A stretch of DNA of 64,000 nt from positions 2,232,001-2,296,000 of the forward strand of contig OZ255707.1 in NCBI GenBank assembly GCA_965277075.1, written 5' to 3'. The notes below the pieces were generated by a model. It was not told the DNA's origin. It searched no databases and saw nothing but the letters and a program-made list of their open reading frames with translations. A program made the translations under genes and the position numbers. Origin of the DNA: Lustribacter sp965277075 (GTDB lineage: Bacteria > Vulcanimicrobiota > Vulcanimicrobiia > Vulcanimicrobiales > Vulcanimicrobiaceae). Positions 50,761-59,890 of this stretch are shown here, one piece after another; positions within the stretch are counted from its first letter, which is position 1, and each line of letters opens with the position of its first letter.

Positions 50761-52362
50761 TCAGATGTCCAATTGAAGGGGGTCGCCCCAATCGTCATAG
50801 CTGTTAGGGTGATAGCCGCTCAGGTGTGAATCAAACGCCGAGAGAAACGTCCGCTCGTACAGGACGGCCGCCGGCAAATCCGCGTCGATTTGCCGCTGCA
50901 TGGCGGCGGCGCTGCGCGCCTGGACGGCCCGATCGTACGAACGCAGATAGCGGTCGATCAGCGCATCGACCTTCGGATTGCAATAGCGCGCGCCGTTCAT
51001 ACCGCGGGGCGGAATGCTCGCGCAATCGTACACGCCGGTGATGTCCGGCTCGATCGGGCCGATCGATTGCGAGTACAGGGCGGCGTCGAACTTCCCGGTC
51101 TGAATGATCCCGCCGGCAGCGTAGATCGCGAAGTACTGCGAGGTTGCATAGGTATGAATCCGTACGTCGACGCCGAGTTTGCCCCAGTCGTCGTGTAAGA
51201 TGTTCGCGAGCGTCGCGCTCGGCGCATAGCCGGACGGAATCGCGAGATCGACGGCGAGCGGAACGCCGTTCTTCGCCCGAATGCCGTTCGCACCGCGCGC
51301 CCAACCGGCGGCGTCGAGCAGCTTCGCGGCGCGCGCCGGATCGAACGGCGTCACGGGCAACGCGAGCCAATCGTGTGCCGTCTTCGGAACGACCGACTCC
51401 GTGAGGATGCCGTTGCGCAAGACGATCTTGTCGATCACGAGCGTCCGATTCGTCGCCATGCTCAGAGCGTGGCGCACAGCCGCATCACCGACGACGGGAT
51501 GCTGCGTGTTGAAGAAGACGGCCGAGACGTAGTTGCTCAACACGGTCGTCGTCGACTTTCCCGGCACCGTTTTTACACGGTCCGCGAGCGTCCCGTTCAC
51601 CGTTTGCCAGAGGTCGAGTTCGCCCGTTTGCAACTGCGTGAACACCGTGTTGTCGTCGGTGACGATTTTATAGACGACCTTTTTCAACTTCGGCGTGCCG
51701 CGCCAATAGTACGGATTCGCTTCCATCTCGACGCTATCGCCGCGGTGATACGCGACGTAACGAAATGGCCCGATTCCGACCGGCAACGCGTTATACGGCG
51801 CATCGTTGATCGACGTCCCGGGACCCAGGATGTGTTTGGGCAAAATCGCGGAGTTGCCGTTCGCCGCGAAATACTCGGTGATGAAGAGCGAGTAGGACGC
51901 TTTGAAATGAAAGATGACCGTATATTTATCGGGTGCCTCCACGGCCACGATCCGCTCCCAACGGTCGCGGATGACGACGTTGTTGTTCGGGTCGATCGCG
52001 ACGTGATACGTGTACACCACGTCGGCGGAATCGAACGGGGCGCCGTCACTCCACTTCACGTTGTGACGAAGGTGCCACGTCACCGAGAGTCCGTCGGCGC
52101 TCACGCCATGATTGGCCTTCGACGGAATTTCGGTGATCAGCTCGGGGATCGCGTTCCCGCGCGCGTCGAAACGCGTGAACTCGGCAGCGGTGAGCTCGTC
52201 GAGTCCCGGAATGTTGCCGGTCGTTGCCAGAAACACGTTGAGCGACGAGATGTCGAGACCGTCCGAATAGCGCAAAACATGCGGTTCGGCCGCGCCCGCG
52301 GGAGCGAGCGCGCACAGCAATGCGAGGGTGCACGCCAATGCCGGGACCAGTCGTTGCTTCAC
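50761..52362 (-). CDS. ABC transporter substrate-binding protein, peptide/nickel (SBP_bac_5) type
   Basis: A 533-residue exported binding protein with a clear signal peptide (about 1-25, cleavage near GAAEP). Domains match SBP_bac_5: LRHNVKWSDGAPFDSADVVY, a variant of the family signature, and later VRHALSMATNRTLVIDKIV. Family ligands are oligopeptides, nickel or other small solutes. No permease or ATPase is adjacent. Its ATG overlaps the stop of the NrfD-like gene by 4 bases, tying it to the formate dehydrogenase operon. Confidence 0.88.
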   Translation of the reverse strand: MKQRLVPALACTLALLCALAPAGAAEPHVLRYSDGLDISSLNVFLATTGNIPGLDELTAAEFTRFDARGNAIPELITEIPSKANHGVSADGLSVTWHLRHNVKWSDGAPFDSADVVYTYHVAIDPNNNVVIRDRWERIVAVEAPDKYTVIFHFKASYSLFITEYFAANGNSAILPKHILGPGTSINDAPYNALPVGIGPFRYVAYHRGDSVEMEANPYYWRGTPKLKKVVYKIVTDDNTVFTQLQTGELDLWQTVNGTLADRVKTVPGKSTTTVLSNYVSAVFFNTQHPVVGDAAVRHALSMATNRTLVIDKIVLRNGILTESVVPKTAHDWLALPVTPFDPARAAKLLDAAGWARGANGIRAKNGVPLAVDLAIPSGYAPSATLANILHDDWGKLGVDVRIHTYATSQYFAIYAAGGIIQTGKFDAALYSQSIGPIEPDITGVYDCASIPPRGMNGARYCNPKVDALIDRYLRSYDRAVQARSAAAMQRQIDADLPAAVLYERTFLSAFDSHLSGYHPNSYDDWGDPLQLDI

Positions 52363-53360
52363 GATCGTTTATGATACAAGTACGCCCGCGGATCTTCCGC
52401 CGCCACGTTGCCCGCACGCAGGACGCACTGGCGCAGCACGAGGCCGCCGGCGAGCGTCAGCGCTGCGGCGGCAATCGTGCGCAGCCGTGAAACGATGCCC
52501 CGACGTTCGCTCCGTCCGAATGCACCGGGCAGATTGATCGCGACCGGCGCGATGATGCCGAGCAGCTCCGTCATCGTCGAGAGCCGGCTGCCGATCCGCC
52601 CCGCGAACATCGGCTTCCCGAGGTCGCCCGCGCGCCGGCGATAGTCGCGCAGTAACGCGAATTCGCACACCGCCGCGAACAGCTCGAGCCGCTCGACCTT
52701 ACGCGCCGTCGAGGGTGCGACGTCCGGGACGAGTGCCAACACGGCAAGCGTGAACGCGCACGCCGTCGAGGTGGCCGAGCACACGAAGATCGCCGGCAAG
52801 TGGCGGCTTCCGATGAACCAGACCGGGATCGCCGTCGCGCCGACAAGCACGCCGGTGTACGAGCCGAGCAACGCCGCGCTGCCCGCCCACGCCAGGTCGA
52901 GAAGCGCGTTCGGAATGAAGCCGCCCGGGTCGAACGGCAGCAGTCCGTCGGCTTTGGCCTGGCGCGCGAATGCGAGTCCGGAAAACGTCGAGAACGCCGA
53001 GAGCGCGTAGACGCCGACCGACATCGGCGACTTCAGCTTGACGATGCGCAACATGTTGATGAAACGTTCGGGCCGGCCGAGGTCCTTGATCAGCAGCGCG
53101 CCGCTGATGGCCGCGCCGACCATCGCGGCGTAGCGTCCGGTTTGCACGACCGGAGCGTCGGCGGGATCGTTCAAAAGATCAGCGAGCGCAGCCAGGATCG
53201 CACTTCCGCCGGCGATGCCGCCGAGGAAGAAGTACCACTCGATTTCCCAGCCCCAGTGCGGTTTCTGCAGCACCGGGATGTCGTAGTAGCTCGTCTGGTC
53301 GCGGCCGAATCCGCCGTCGTTGCGACCAAGACTATTGGCAACGTCGTCGGGCGTGATCAC
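52359..53360 (-). CDS. NrfD/PsrC-type membrane subunit of formate dehydrogenase
   Basis: A 333-residue polytopic protein of the polysulfide reductase NrfD family with about eight helices. GWEIEWYFFLGGIAGGSAIL is the conserved first helix, and IKDLGRPERFINMLRIVK follows the third. It binds quinone but no heme and links the iron-sulfur subunit to the quinone pool. GTG 53360 shares GTGA with the stop of the iron-sulfur gene. It replaces the cytochrome b556 subunit (FdnI) of E. coli FDH-N. Confidence 0.88.
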   Translation of the reverse strand: MITPDDVANSLGRNDGGFGRDQTSYYDIPVLQKPHWGWEIEWYFFLGGIAGGSAILAALADLLNDPADAPVVQTGRYAAMVGAAISGALLIKDLGRPERFINMLRIVKLKSPMSVGVYALSAFSTFSGLAFARQAKADGLLPFDPGGFIPNALLDLAWAGSAALLGSYTGVLVGATAIPVWFIGSRHLPAIFVCSATSTACAFTLAVLALVPDVAPSTARKVERLELFAAVCEFALLRDYRRRAGDLGKPMFAGRIGSRLSTMTELLGIIAPVAINLPGAFGRSERRGIVSRLRTIAAAALTLAGGLVLRQCVLRAGNVAAEDPRAYLYHKRS

Positions 53361-54124
53361 GCGCGCTGCCGGAAAATCGCGAACGAAACCGTTGCCATCA
53401 CGGCGACCGCCGCCAGTAAACTCGCATACGCCCCCGGCTGGTAGGTCGACGGCAAAACGGGATCGCGCGGGAGGTTGAACACTTCGGGACGGTCCGGCAG
53501 CAAGAAAAATGCGTTGAGCTCGCCGACCGCGCCCATCTGCTCTTTCGTGCCGTAGATCTCGACGTGCTGGCCGCGCGCGAGCATGGTCTCAACGCGCTCC
53601 GCGGCTTTCTTGCGCAATTCCTCGACCGGTCCGAAGGTGATCGAATCGGTCGGACACGCTTTCGCACATGCCGGCTCGATGCCGTCTTTCTGGCGGTCGT
53701 AGCACAGCGTGCACTTCTCGGCGATACCGCTCTGCGGTTGAATCGCAACGACACCGAACGGACACGACGGCACGCAGTACCCGCACCCGTTGCACACGTC
53801 CGGTTGCACGAACACGTTGCCCATTTCGTTGCGCACGATCGAACCGGTCGGGCACGCTTCCATGCAGCCCGCGTTCGTACAATGCTTGCAGACGTCCGAG
53901 AGCATCATCCATCGCGACTGCTCCGGCGTCGCACGGTCCATCTGTTCCACGAATTGCACGTGCCGCCAGGTGTTGCCGCTCAAGCGCGTCGTGTTGTCGT
54001 ACGAGTTGCCGGTCAACTCGTAGCCGTCGGCGGGCAACTCGTTCCATTGCTTACACGCGACCTCGCATGCCTTACAGCCGATGCAGAGGGTGACGTCGGT
54101 GAAGAATCCCGTTGTTTCGGACAC
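53357..54124 (-). CDS. Formate dehydrogenase iron-sulfur (beta) subunit
   Basis: A 255-residue ferredoxin-like subunit with four [4Fe-4S] sites in the order CIGCKACEVACKQWNEL, CKHCTNAGCMEACPTGSI, CNGCGYCVPSCPFGVV and CTLCYDRQ...ACAKACPTDSI, and a C-terminal membrane helix (about 233-251). It passes electrons from the alpha subunit to the NrfD-like subunit. GTG 54124 is the start: GGAG lies 6 bases before it, the alpha stop is 1 base away, and the upstream frame is an arginine-rich shadow of the alpha gene. Confidence 0.92.
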   Translation of the reverse strand: MSETTGFFTDVTLCIGCKACEVACKQWNELPADGYELTGNSYDNTTRLSGNTWRHVQFVEQMDRATPEQSRWMMLSDVCKHCTNAGCMEACPTGSIVRNEMGNVFVQPDVCNGCGYCVPSCPFGVVAIQPQSGIAEKCTLCYDRQKDGIEPACAKACPTDSITFGPVEELRKKAAERVETMLARGQHVEIYGTKEQMGAVGELNAFFLLPDRPEVFNLPRDPVLPSTYQPGAYASLLAAVAVMATVSFAIFRQRA

Positions 54125-54125
54125 C

Positions 54126-57100
54126 TTACTCCGATTCCCCGAGCGCGTGCGCGCGCCGCGAACCTTGCATGATCGTTCCGGCGTCGACCGGCAGCGGATC
54201 GGAACCGGTTTCGCGTACGTTGGCGTGTATGGGGCCGGCGCGTTGCGGCGTACCGAGCGGCGTTCGTTCGTGCGCCGGCACCGGAAGCCACGTCGGACCC
54301 TCGTGCGCCGCGCCGCGCCGGCCCGGACGAACGTTGCACGTGAACGCCTTCGCTTCATGAATCGAGACGTTCGGATCCGCGACGAGCGGCGGCAGCACGT
54401 TCGCCGCGTCGCCCGTCACTTCGCCCTGATAGCCGAAGTGCATCGGGACACCGATCTGGTGAACGAACTGCTTCGGTCCGAGCTTGAACGGTTTCATGCG
54501 CCCGGTTACGAGCGCGCGTGCTTCGATTTCACCGCGTGCCGTCGAAATCGTTACCCACTCACGATTGCGGATACCGCGTTCGACCGCGAGTTCGGGCGAA
54601 ATCTCGCAGAAGAGCTCGGGCTGCAATTCGGCGAGCCACGGGGACCAGCGCGTCATCGCACCGGAGAGGTGATGCTCGGTCACGCGATAGGTCGTGAGGA
54701 CGAACGGATAACGTTCGTCGGCGACGTCGTGATACGGGTTGTCGCGGCGCAGCCACTGCTTGAGCACCGGATTGACTTGCACGTCCGGGTAAAGCGCATT
54801 CGTGACCGGCGATTCGCGCGGCTCGTAGTGCGTCGGAAACGGACCGTCGACGGTGCCCTGCACGCCGAACAGTTCCGCAACACCGTACTCTTGCAGCATG
54901 AATGGAGCGGTGCCGTCGTGCGCGTCCATGCCCTTTGCTCCGTCGGGCGCGCGGTACGACGGCGGCTTCGTCGCGATGAAATCGGGAACGTCGAAGCCGG
55001 TCCACGTCGCTTTCTCCGCGTCCCACCAAACCGACTTTTTGCGTTCGCTCCACGGGTTGCCGTCCGCGTCGGCGGATGCGCGGTTGTAGAGATTACGCCG
55101 GTTCGCGGGCCAGGCCCACGCCCACTCGAGCGAGACCCAGTCGTCGCCCGTACGCCGGCGCGTCAGGTTCTCGGCGGGTGAGGGAAAATAGCCGGTGTAG
55201 ATCCATGCGCCGGCCGCCGTGCTGCCGTCGTCCTTGAGTTCGGTAAACGACGTCACGTGCTCGCCGCTCGCGCAATGCGTGCCGTTGATTTCGCGCATGA
55301 CCTTCTCGACATCCGGTTCGTCGCGCGCGCGTTCGTGCGCGTCGTCGCTCTCGTAGTTCATCGTGATGTCGAGAATCGGCCGGTCGAGCGGATTCGTCGA
55401 GTCACGATAAAGCGCTTTGAGCCGCTTCGTAATCGCGAACGCGAACGAGAGATCGCTGCGAGCATCGTTCGGCGCGTCGACGGCCTTCTCGTGAAACTGC
55501 ACGAGCCGCTGTGTATTGGTGAACGTGCCGGCTTTCTCGGCAACGGACGCCGCCGGCATGTAGAAGACTTCGGTACCGATCGTCGTGGGATCGACAGCTT
55601 CGCGCTTCCAGAACGCGGCGGTCTCCGTTTCGAAGAGATCCTGGCAGACCATCCATTTGAGCTCTCCGAGCGCGGCGCGTTGCAACGCGGCGTTCTGGCC
55701 GCCGACCGCGGGGTTTTGACCCCACAGAATCAAACCCTCGATGCCGCCGTCCTTCATCGTAAAGAACATCGGCTGATGCGAATGATCGCCCGTGTTTTTC
55801 GGCAGATAGTCGAAGCACCAGCCGTTCTCGGCAGTCGCCGCCTCGCCGTACCATGCTTTCATCTGCGAGACCGCGTACTTCGGCCAGTTTGCCCACCAGC
55901 CGGTCGGCATCGTCTGGTTCTCTTTCCATTTCTCGAACGAGGTTTCGTCGCGTTCGAGCGACGGCGCCTTGATGTAGCCGGGAAAGAGATCGTAGAGCGT
56001 CGCGATGTCGGTCGAGCCTTGAATCGACGCGTGACCGCGCAACGCCATGATACCGCCGCCCGGACGCCCGACACTGCCCATCAGCGTCGCAAGTGTCGCC
56101 GCCGCGCGAATGTTTTGCACGCCGACGGTGTGCTGCGCCCAGCCCATCGCGTAACAATACGCGATCGTCTTCTCGCGGCCGCCGTTCGCTGCGACGAGCT
56201 CGCAGAGCTTGCGGTATGCATCGGGCGGCGTTCCGCAAATGCGCTCGATCATCTCCGGCGTGTACCGCTCGTAATGACGCTTGAGGACGTTGATGACGCA
56301 GCGTGGATGCTGCCAGGTCGGATCTTTTTTCGGCCGGCGTCCCTGATGTGCGGGATGGCCGCCCTGCGCGGGCATGTCGTCACCCTCCTTTGCCTGCGAA
56401 TACCGAGCACCGGCGGCCGGGGGCCCCTCTTCGAGCTCGTACTTCCACGTCGCCCGGTCGTACGTCCCCGATTCGGAATCGAAGCCGGAAAAGAGACCGC
56501 CCAGGTCTTCCGTGTCTCTGAAATCGGGGTCGACGAGATACGACGCGTTGGTAAACGTTTCAACGTAGTCTCTGAAATAGGCTTTGTTTTGCAAAACGTA
56601 GTTGATCAAGCCGCCGGTAAACGCGATGTCGGTTCCCGAGCGGATCGGAATGTACAGGTCGGCAAGTGCGCTCGTGCGCGTGAACCGCGGGTCGACGTGC
56701 ACCACGGTCGCGCCGCGGTTCTTCGCTTCCGTGACGAAGCGAAATCCGACCGGATGATTCTCCGCGAAATTCGAGCCCTGGATGATGATCAGATCCGAGA
56801 ATTTCAGATCCATCAAGAACGTCGTCGCGCCGCCGCGTCCGAACAGGGTGCCGAGACCCGGCACCGTCGAGCTATGTCAAATTCGCGCTTGATTCTCGAC
56901 GAACGGCGTTCCGATCGAACGCGCGAGTTTGGTGATCAGATAATTCTCTTCGTTGTCGAGCGTCGCGCCGCCGAGCGAGGCGATCGCGGTCGTGCGCGCG
57001 ACGCGCCGCCCGTCGCCGTCGAATTCGCGGAAGGTGCGGTCGCGCGTATCTTTGATTCGTTCAGCGATGCGCTCCATCGCCCACTCGTACGGGACGTCTT

Positions 57101-57455
57101 GCCACGCGGTCGCGAACGGAGGGCGGTATTTGCAGGTCGTCCAGCGATGCGGGTTCACGTGCAGGTGGAACGTCGCCGAGCCCTTGGGACAGAGCGTCCC
57201 GCCATTGATCGGCGAATCCGGATTGCCTTCGATATCGACGATCGTGTTGCCGTGCGAGTAGACGTTCGTCGCGCATCCGACCGCACAATAAGGACAGATG
57301 CTCGGTGTTTTTTTTGCGTCGGCGATCCGCGGGCGAAGCGTCTGTGACCGCCGGGTGAGCACGTTCGGCAGCATGCCGACGCGCGCCCGAAGGGCGTCGC
57401 CGGCACGCGCGAACGCTGCCCGCATGTCGGGGAGAGGACGACGGGTCGAAGCCAT
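54126..57455 (-). CDS. fdhA: Formate dehydrogenase alpha subunit, selenocysteine-containing
   Basis: Oxidises formate to CO2 at a molybdenum or tungsten bis-MGD centre. The 1109-residue product includes selenocysteine 193, encoded by the in-frame TGA at 56877-56879. Around it the protein reads ENQARI-U-HSSTVPGLGTLFGRG, the expected U-H active site. The N-terminal [4Fe-4S] cluster uses C54, C57, C61 and C89, with the electron-path Lys91. A SECIS hairpin follows the TGA. No hydrophobic Tat signal is visible in the first 50 residues, unlike FdnG. ATG 57455 lies 2 bases past the kinase gene. Gene callers will split this gene in two. Confidence 0.93.
56847..56865 (-). promoter_or_regulatory. Bacterial SECIS hairpin for selenocysteine insertion
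   Basis: On the mRNA, GGUGCCG pairs perfectly with CGGCACC around the loop GGUCU. The loop sequence equals that of the E. coli fdhF SECIS bound by SelB, and it starts 18 bases after the UGA, the same spacing as in fdhF. The hairpin lies inside the coding sequence, as bacterial SECIS elements do. Confidence 0.9.
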
Positions 57456-57457
57456 GT

Positions 57458-59890
57458 TCAGACGGTACCCGGATAGGTCCGCTGCGCATCGGGCTTGCGC
57501 CGCGGATGACGCATGATCGCTGCGTCGATCGTCGTCCGCAAGTCCTTCGTCAGGAACGGTTTGACGAGATACCCGTCCCAACCGCCCGATTCGCCGACGG
57601 CCGACGGATCGATGCGGATCAACGCCGTGCGCCCCGCGATTCGCCGCACGAACTCATCGAGGGACATGCCGAGCCGTTCGGTATCGATCAGTGCTGCGTC
57701 GAATTCCGTCTCGTCGACTTGCGCGAGCACGGCGGCGCCGTCGTCGGCGACGGCCGCCGAGAAGCCGTCGTCACGCAACGTGTGGGCGACGTACGAGCGC
57801 GCGTCGCCCGCCGGGTCCAATACGACGAAGCGCCGGTGTTGCGGCCGCGTGGCGACGACCGATGCGGGCACGAAAGCGCGAAACGTGCTGCCCAGACCTT
57901 CGCGCGTGTCGACGTCGATCGATCCGCCGTGCATCTCGAGGATCGTCTTACTGAGGTACAATCCGAAGCCGGTGCCGCCGATTCCCATCGCGCGTGCATT
58001 TCTGGCCCGAGCAAAACGCCCGAAGAGCTTGGGCCGATCCGCGTCGGGGATGCCGATACCGTGATCGCGCACGGCTACTTCGACACCGCCTCCGAGCACT
58101 CGGAGCCGGATATCGACGGGTTCGCCGTTCGGCGAATACTTGATCGCGTTGCCGATCAAATTTTCGAACACCTGACGGAGCCGTGCGGCATCTCCGGCGA
58201 CGACGAGTTCCGGACGGTCGGCACTGATGTCGATCGGACGCGTCACGCTGAATACGCGCACGATGTCGCGAACGAGTGCGAGGAGGTCGAACGGCTCGAT
58301 GTTGAGCGTCAACTCGTTCTGTTCGAGCCGCGAAAGCGCCAGCGTATCGGTGGCAAGACTCGCCAGACGCATCGCGCTCGACGAAATCATCGCCAAGAAC
58401 TTGCGCGACTCGCCGTCGAATTGGTCGTCCTCGGCGAGGACGTCGGCGAAACCGACGATCGTCGTCAGCGGGCCTTTGAAATCGTGCGCGAGCATCGCGA
58501 TCAAGTCGTTCTTGACCTCGTTGAGTTCGACGACCGCGGCGCGGCGCGCTTGCAGTTCGCCGACGAGTTCGACGTTGCGCGCGGCGACGCCGAAATATTG
58601 CGCGAGCAAGCCGATTGCGAAGATGTCGGCGGTGTGCAACGGTTTGGCCGACGTCACGTCCAGCAGAAAGCGCGTTTCACGCAATGAGCCGGGGATGCAC
58701 ACCGTCGCACGCCGTTCGTCATCCGAAAGCAGCGGCATCTTGCTATCGACGGCCGCAGCAAGGAACGGATCGATTTCCGCGTGCGCGTCGTCCGCAGCGA
58801 GCAGATCGCGCGTCACGCTGAATCCGCCGGCCGGTAACGCGGCAAGCAACCGCGCTTCGCCGCCGACCAACTCGTGCGTCCCGACCACGAGCGCGTCGAC
58901 GAGCGCGCTCGGATCGAGTGCGCCGAAGATTCCGCGGGCGATCGACGTGAGCGAGGTCAAGCGTTCGTTCTGCATCGCGAGTTGCGCATCGCGCAGGACG
59001 ACGTCGGAGACGTCACGCTGCATCATCACCATGTGTGTCGTGCGCCCGCGGTCGTCGAGCAGCGGGTGCACCGAGACGTCCGCGTAGTAGTGCGAATCGT
59101 CTGCCTTATAACTGACGTATTTGACACGGCACGCTTCGCCCTGGAGGACCTTGCGACGCATCTCGGCCAGTAGGGCGAGATCCGTGAGGGGTCCGAAGAA
59201 TCGACTCGACGTACGGCCGATGACGTCGCCGGCGCTGCAGCCTTTGAGTCGCAGAAACGCGTCGTTCGCGAACACGATGGTCGACGCTTCCTGCGAATCT
59301 GCCGCTAACGTCGTGATCGTTACGGCGTCTCCGGTGATACCGAGCGCTCCCGAGAGAACGTGAACGCGCTCCTTCGCCCGATCACGCTCGAGCAGTAACG
59401 CGCGGCGCGATTCGAGCTGATCGACGACCGCGCCCGCCAACGCGACGAGCGTCGTTCGCTGCGCGTCGGTGAGGGTTCGCGGCTCGCGGTCGGCGATGGA
59501 AATCGCGCCGAGTGCGTCCCCGCGGCGCGATAGCAGCGGTGCGCCGGCGTAAAAACGGATGTGCGGTTCGCCGACGACGAGCGGGTTGCTCGCAAATCGC
59601 GGATCGAGTGCAGCGTCCGGAATTTCCATGATCGACGCTTGGCGGATCGTGTAATCGCAGAAGGCCGCGGAGCGCGGCGTTTCGGTGAGCTCGGTTAAAC
59701 CGACGCTCGATTTGAACCACTGACGATCAGCGTCGACGAACGCGATCAAGGCGATCGGCGCTGCACACGCGGTCGCCGCCAGTCGCGTGAACGCGTCGAA
59801 GACAACCTCTCTTGGAGTATCGAGAATTTCGATTTCAGCGAGCGCGGCGAGTCGCCGTGCCTCACCTTTCGTCGTCGGCAGAACCTGCAT
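57458..59890 (-). CDS. Hybrid sensor histidine kinase (GAF-PAS-GAF-HisKA-HATPase-receiver)
   Basis: An 810-residue cytosolic sensor without membrane helices. Residues about 18-165 form a GAF domain (RQWFKSSVGLTELTETPRS). A PAS domain covers about 180-300 (VIGRTSSRFFGP, then a PAC-like end). A weaker GAF-like region lies at about 320-470. The phospho-acceptor His is in AMLAHDFKGPLTTIVGF, and ATPase boxes NLIGNAIKYSPNGEPV and GGTGFGLYLSK follow. The C-terminal receiver-like domain (ALIDTERLGMS, YLVKPF) is somewhat degenerate. ATG 59890 overlaps the polX end by 29 bases. Next to formate dehydrogenase, it may sense redox or oxygen, which is inference. Confidence 0.88.
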   Translation of the reverse strand: MQVLPTTKGEARRLAALAEIEILDTPREVVFDAFTRLAATACAAPIALIAFVDADRQWFKSSVGLTELTETPRSAAFCDYTIRQASIMEIPDAALDPRFASNPLVVGEPHIRFYAGAPLLSRRGDALGAISIADREPRTLTDAQRTTLVALAGAVVDQLESRRALLLERDRAKERVHVLSGALGITGDAVTITTLAADSQEASTIVFANDAFLRLKGCSAGDVIGRTSSRFFGPLTDLALLAEMRRKVLQGEACRVKYVSYKADDSHYYADVSVHPLLDDRGRTTHMVMMQRDVSDVVLRDAQLAMQNERLTSLTSIARGIFGALDPSALVDALVVGTHELVGGEARLLAALPAGGFSVTRDLLAADDAHAEIDPFLAAAVDSKMPLLSDDERRATVCIPGSLRETRFLLDVTSAKPLHTADIFAIGLLAQYFGVAARNVELVGELQARRAAVVELNEVKNDLIAMLAHDFKGPLTTIVGFADVLAEDDQFDGESRKFLAMISSSAMRLASLATDTLALSRLEQNELTLNIEPFDLLALVRDIVRVFSVTRPIDISADRPELVVAGDAARLRQVFENLIGNAIKYSPNGEPVDIRLRVLGGGVEVAVRDHGIGIPDADRPKLFGRFARARNARAMGIGGTGFGLYLSKTILEMHGGSIDVDTREGLGSTFRAFVPASVVATRPQHRRFVVLDPAGDARSYVAHTLRDDGFSAAVADDGAAVLAQVDETEFDAALIDTERLGMSLDEFVRRIAGRTALIRIDPSAVGESGGWDGYLVKPFLTKDLRTTIDAAIMRHPRRKPDAQRTYPGTV

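Noticed and set aside
56877..56879. TGA splitting the formate dehydrogenase alpha gene as a nonsense mutation
   Set aside because: Its position at the U-H active site and the perfect SECIS hairpin make selenocysteine far more likely than a broken gene.
57456..57581. Longer FdhA N-terminus starting at 57581
   Set aside because: It lies fully inside the kinase coding sequence and shows no signal peptide.
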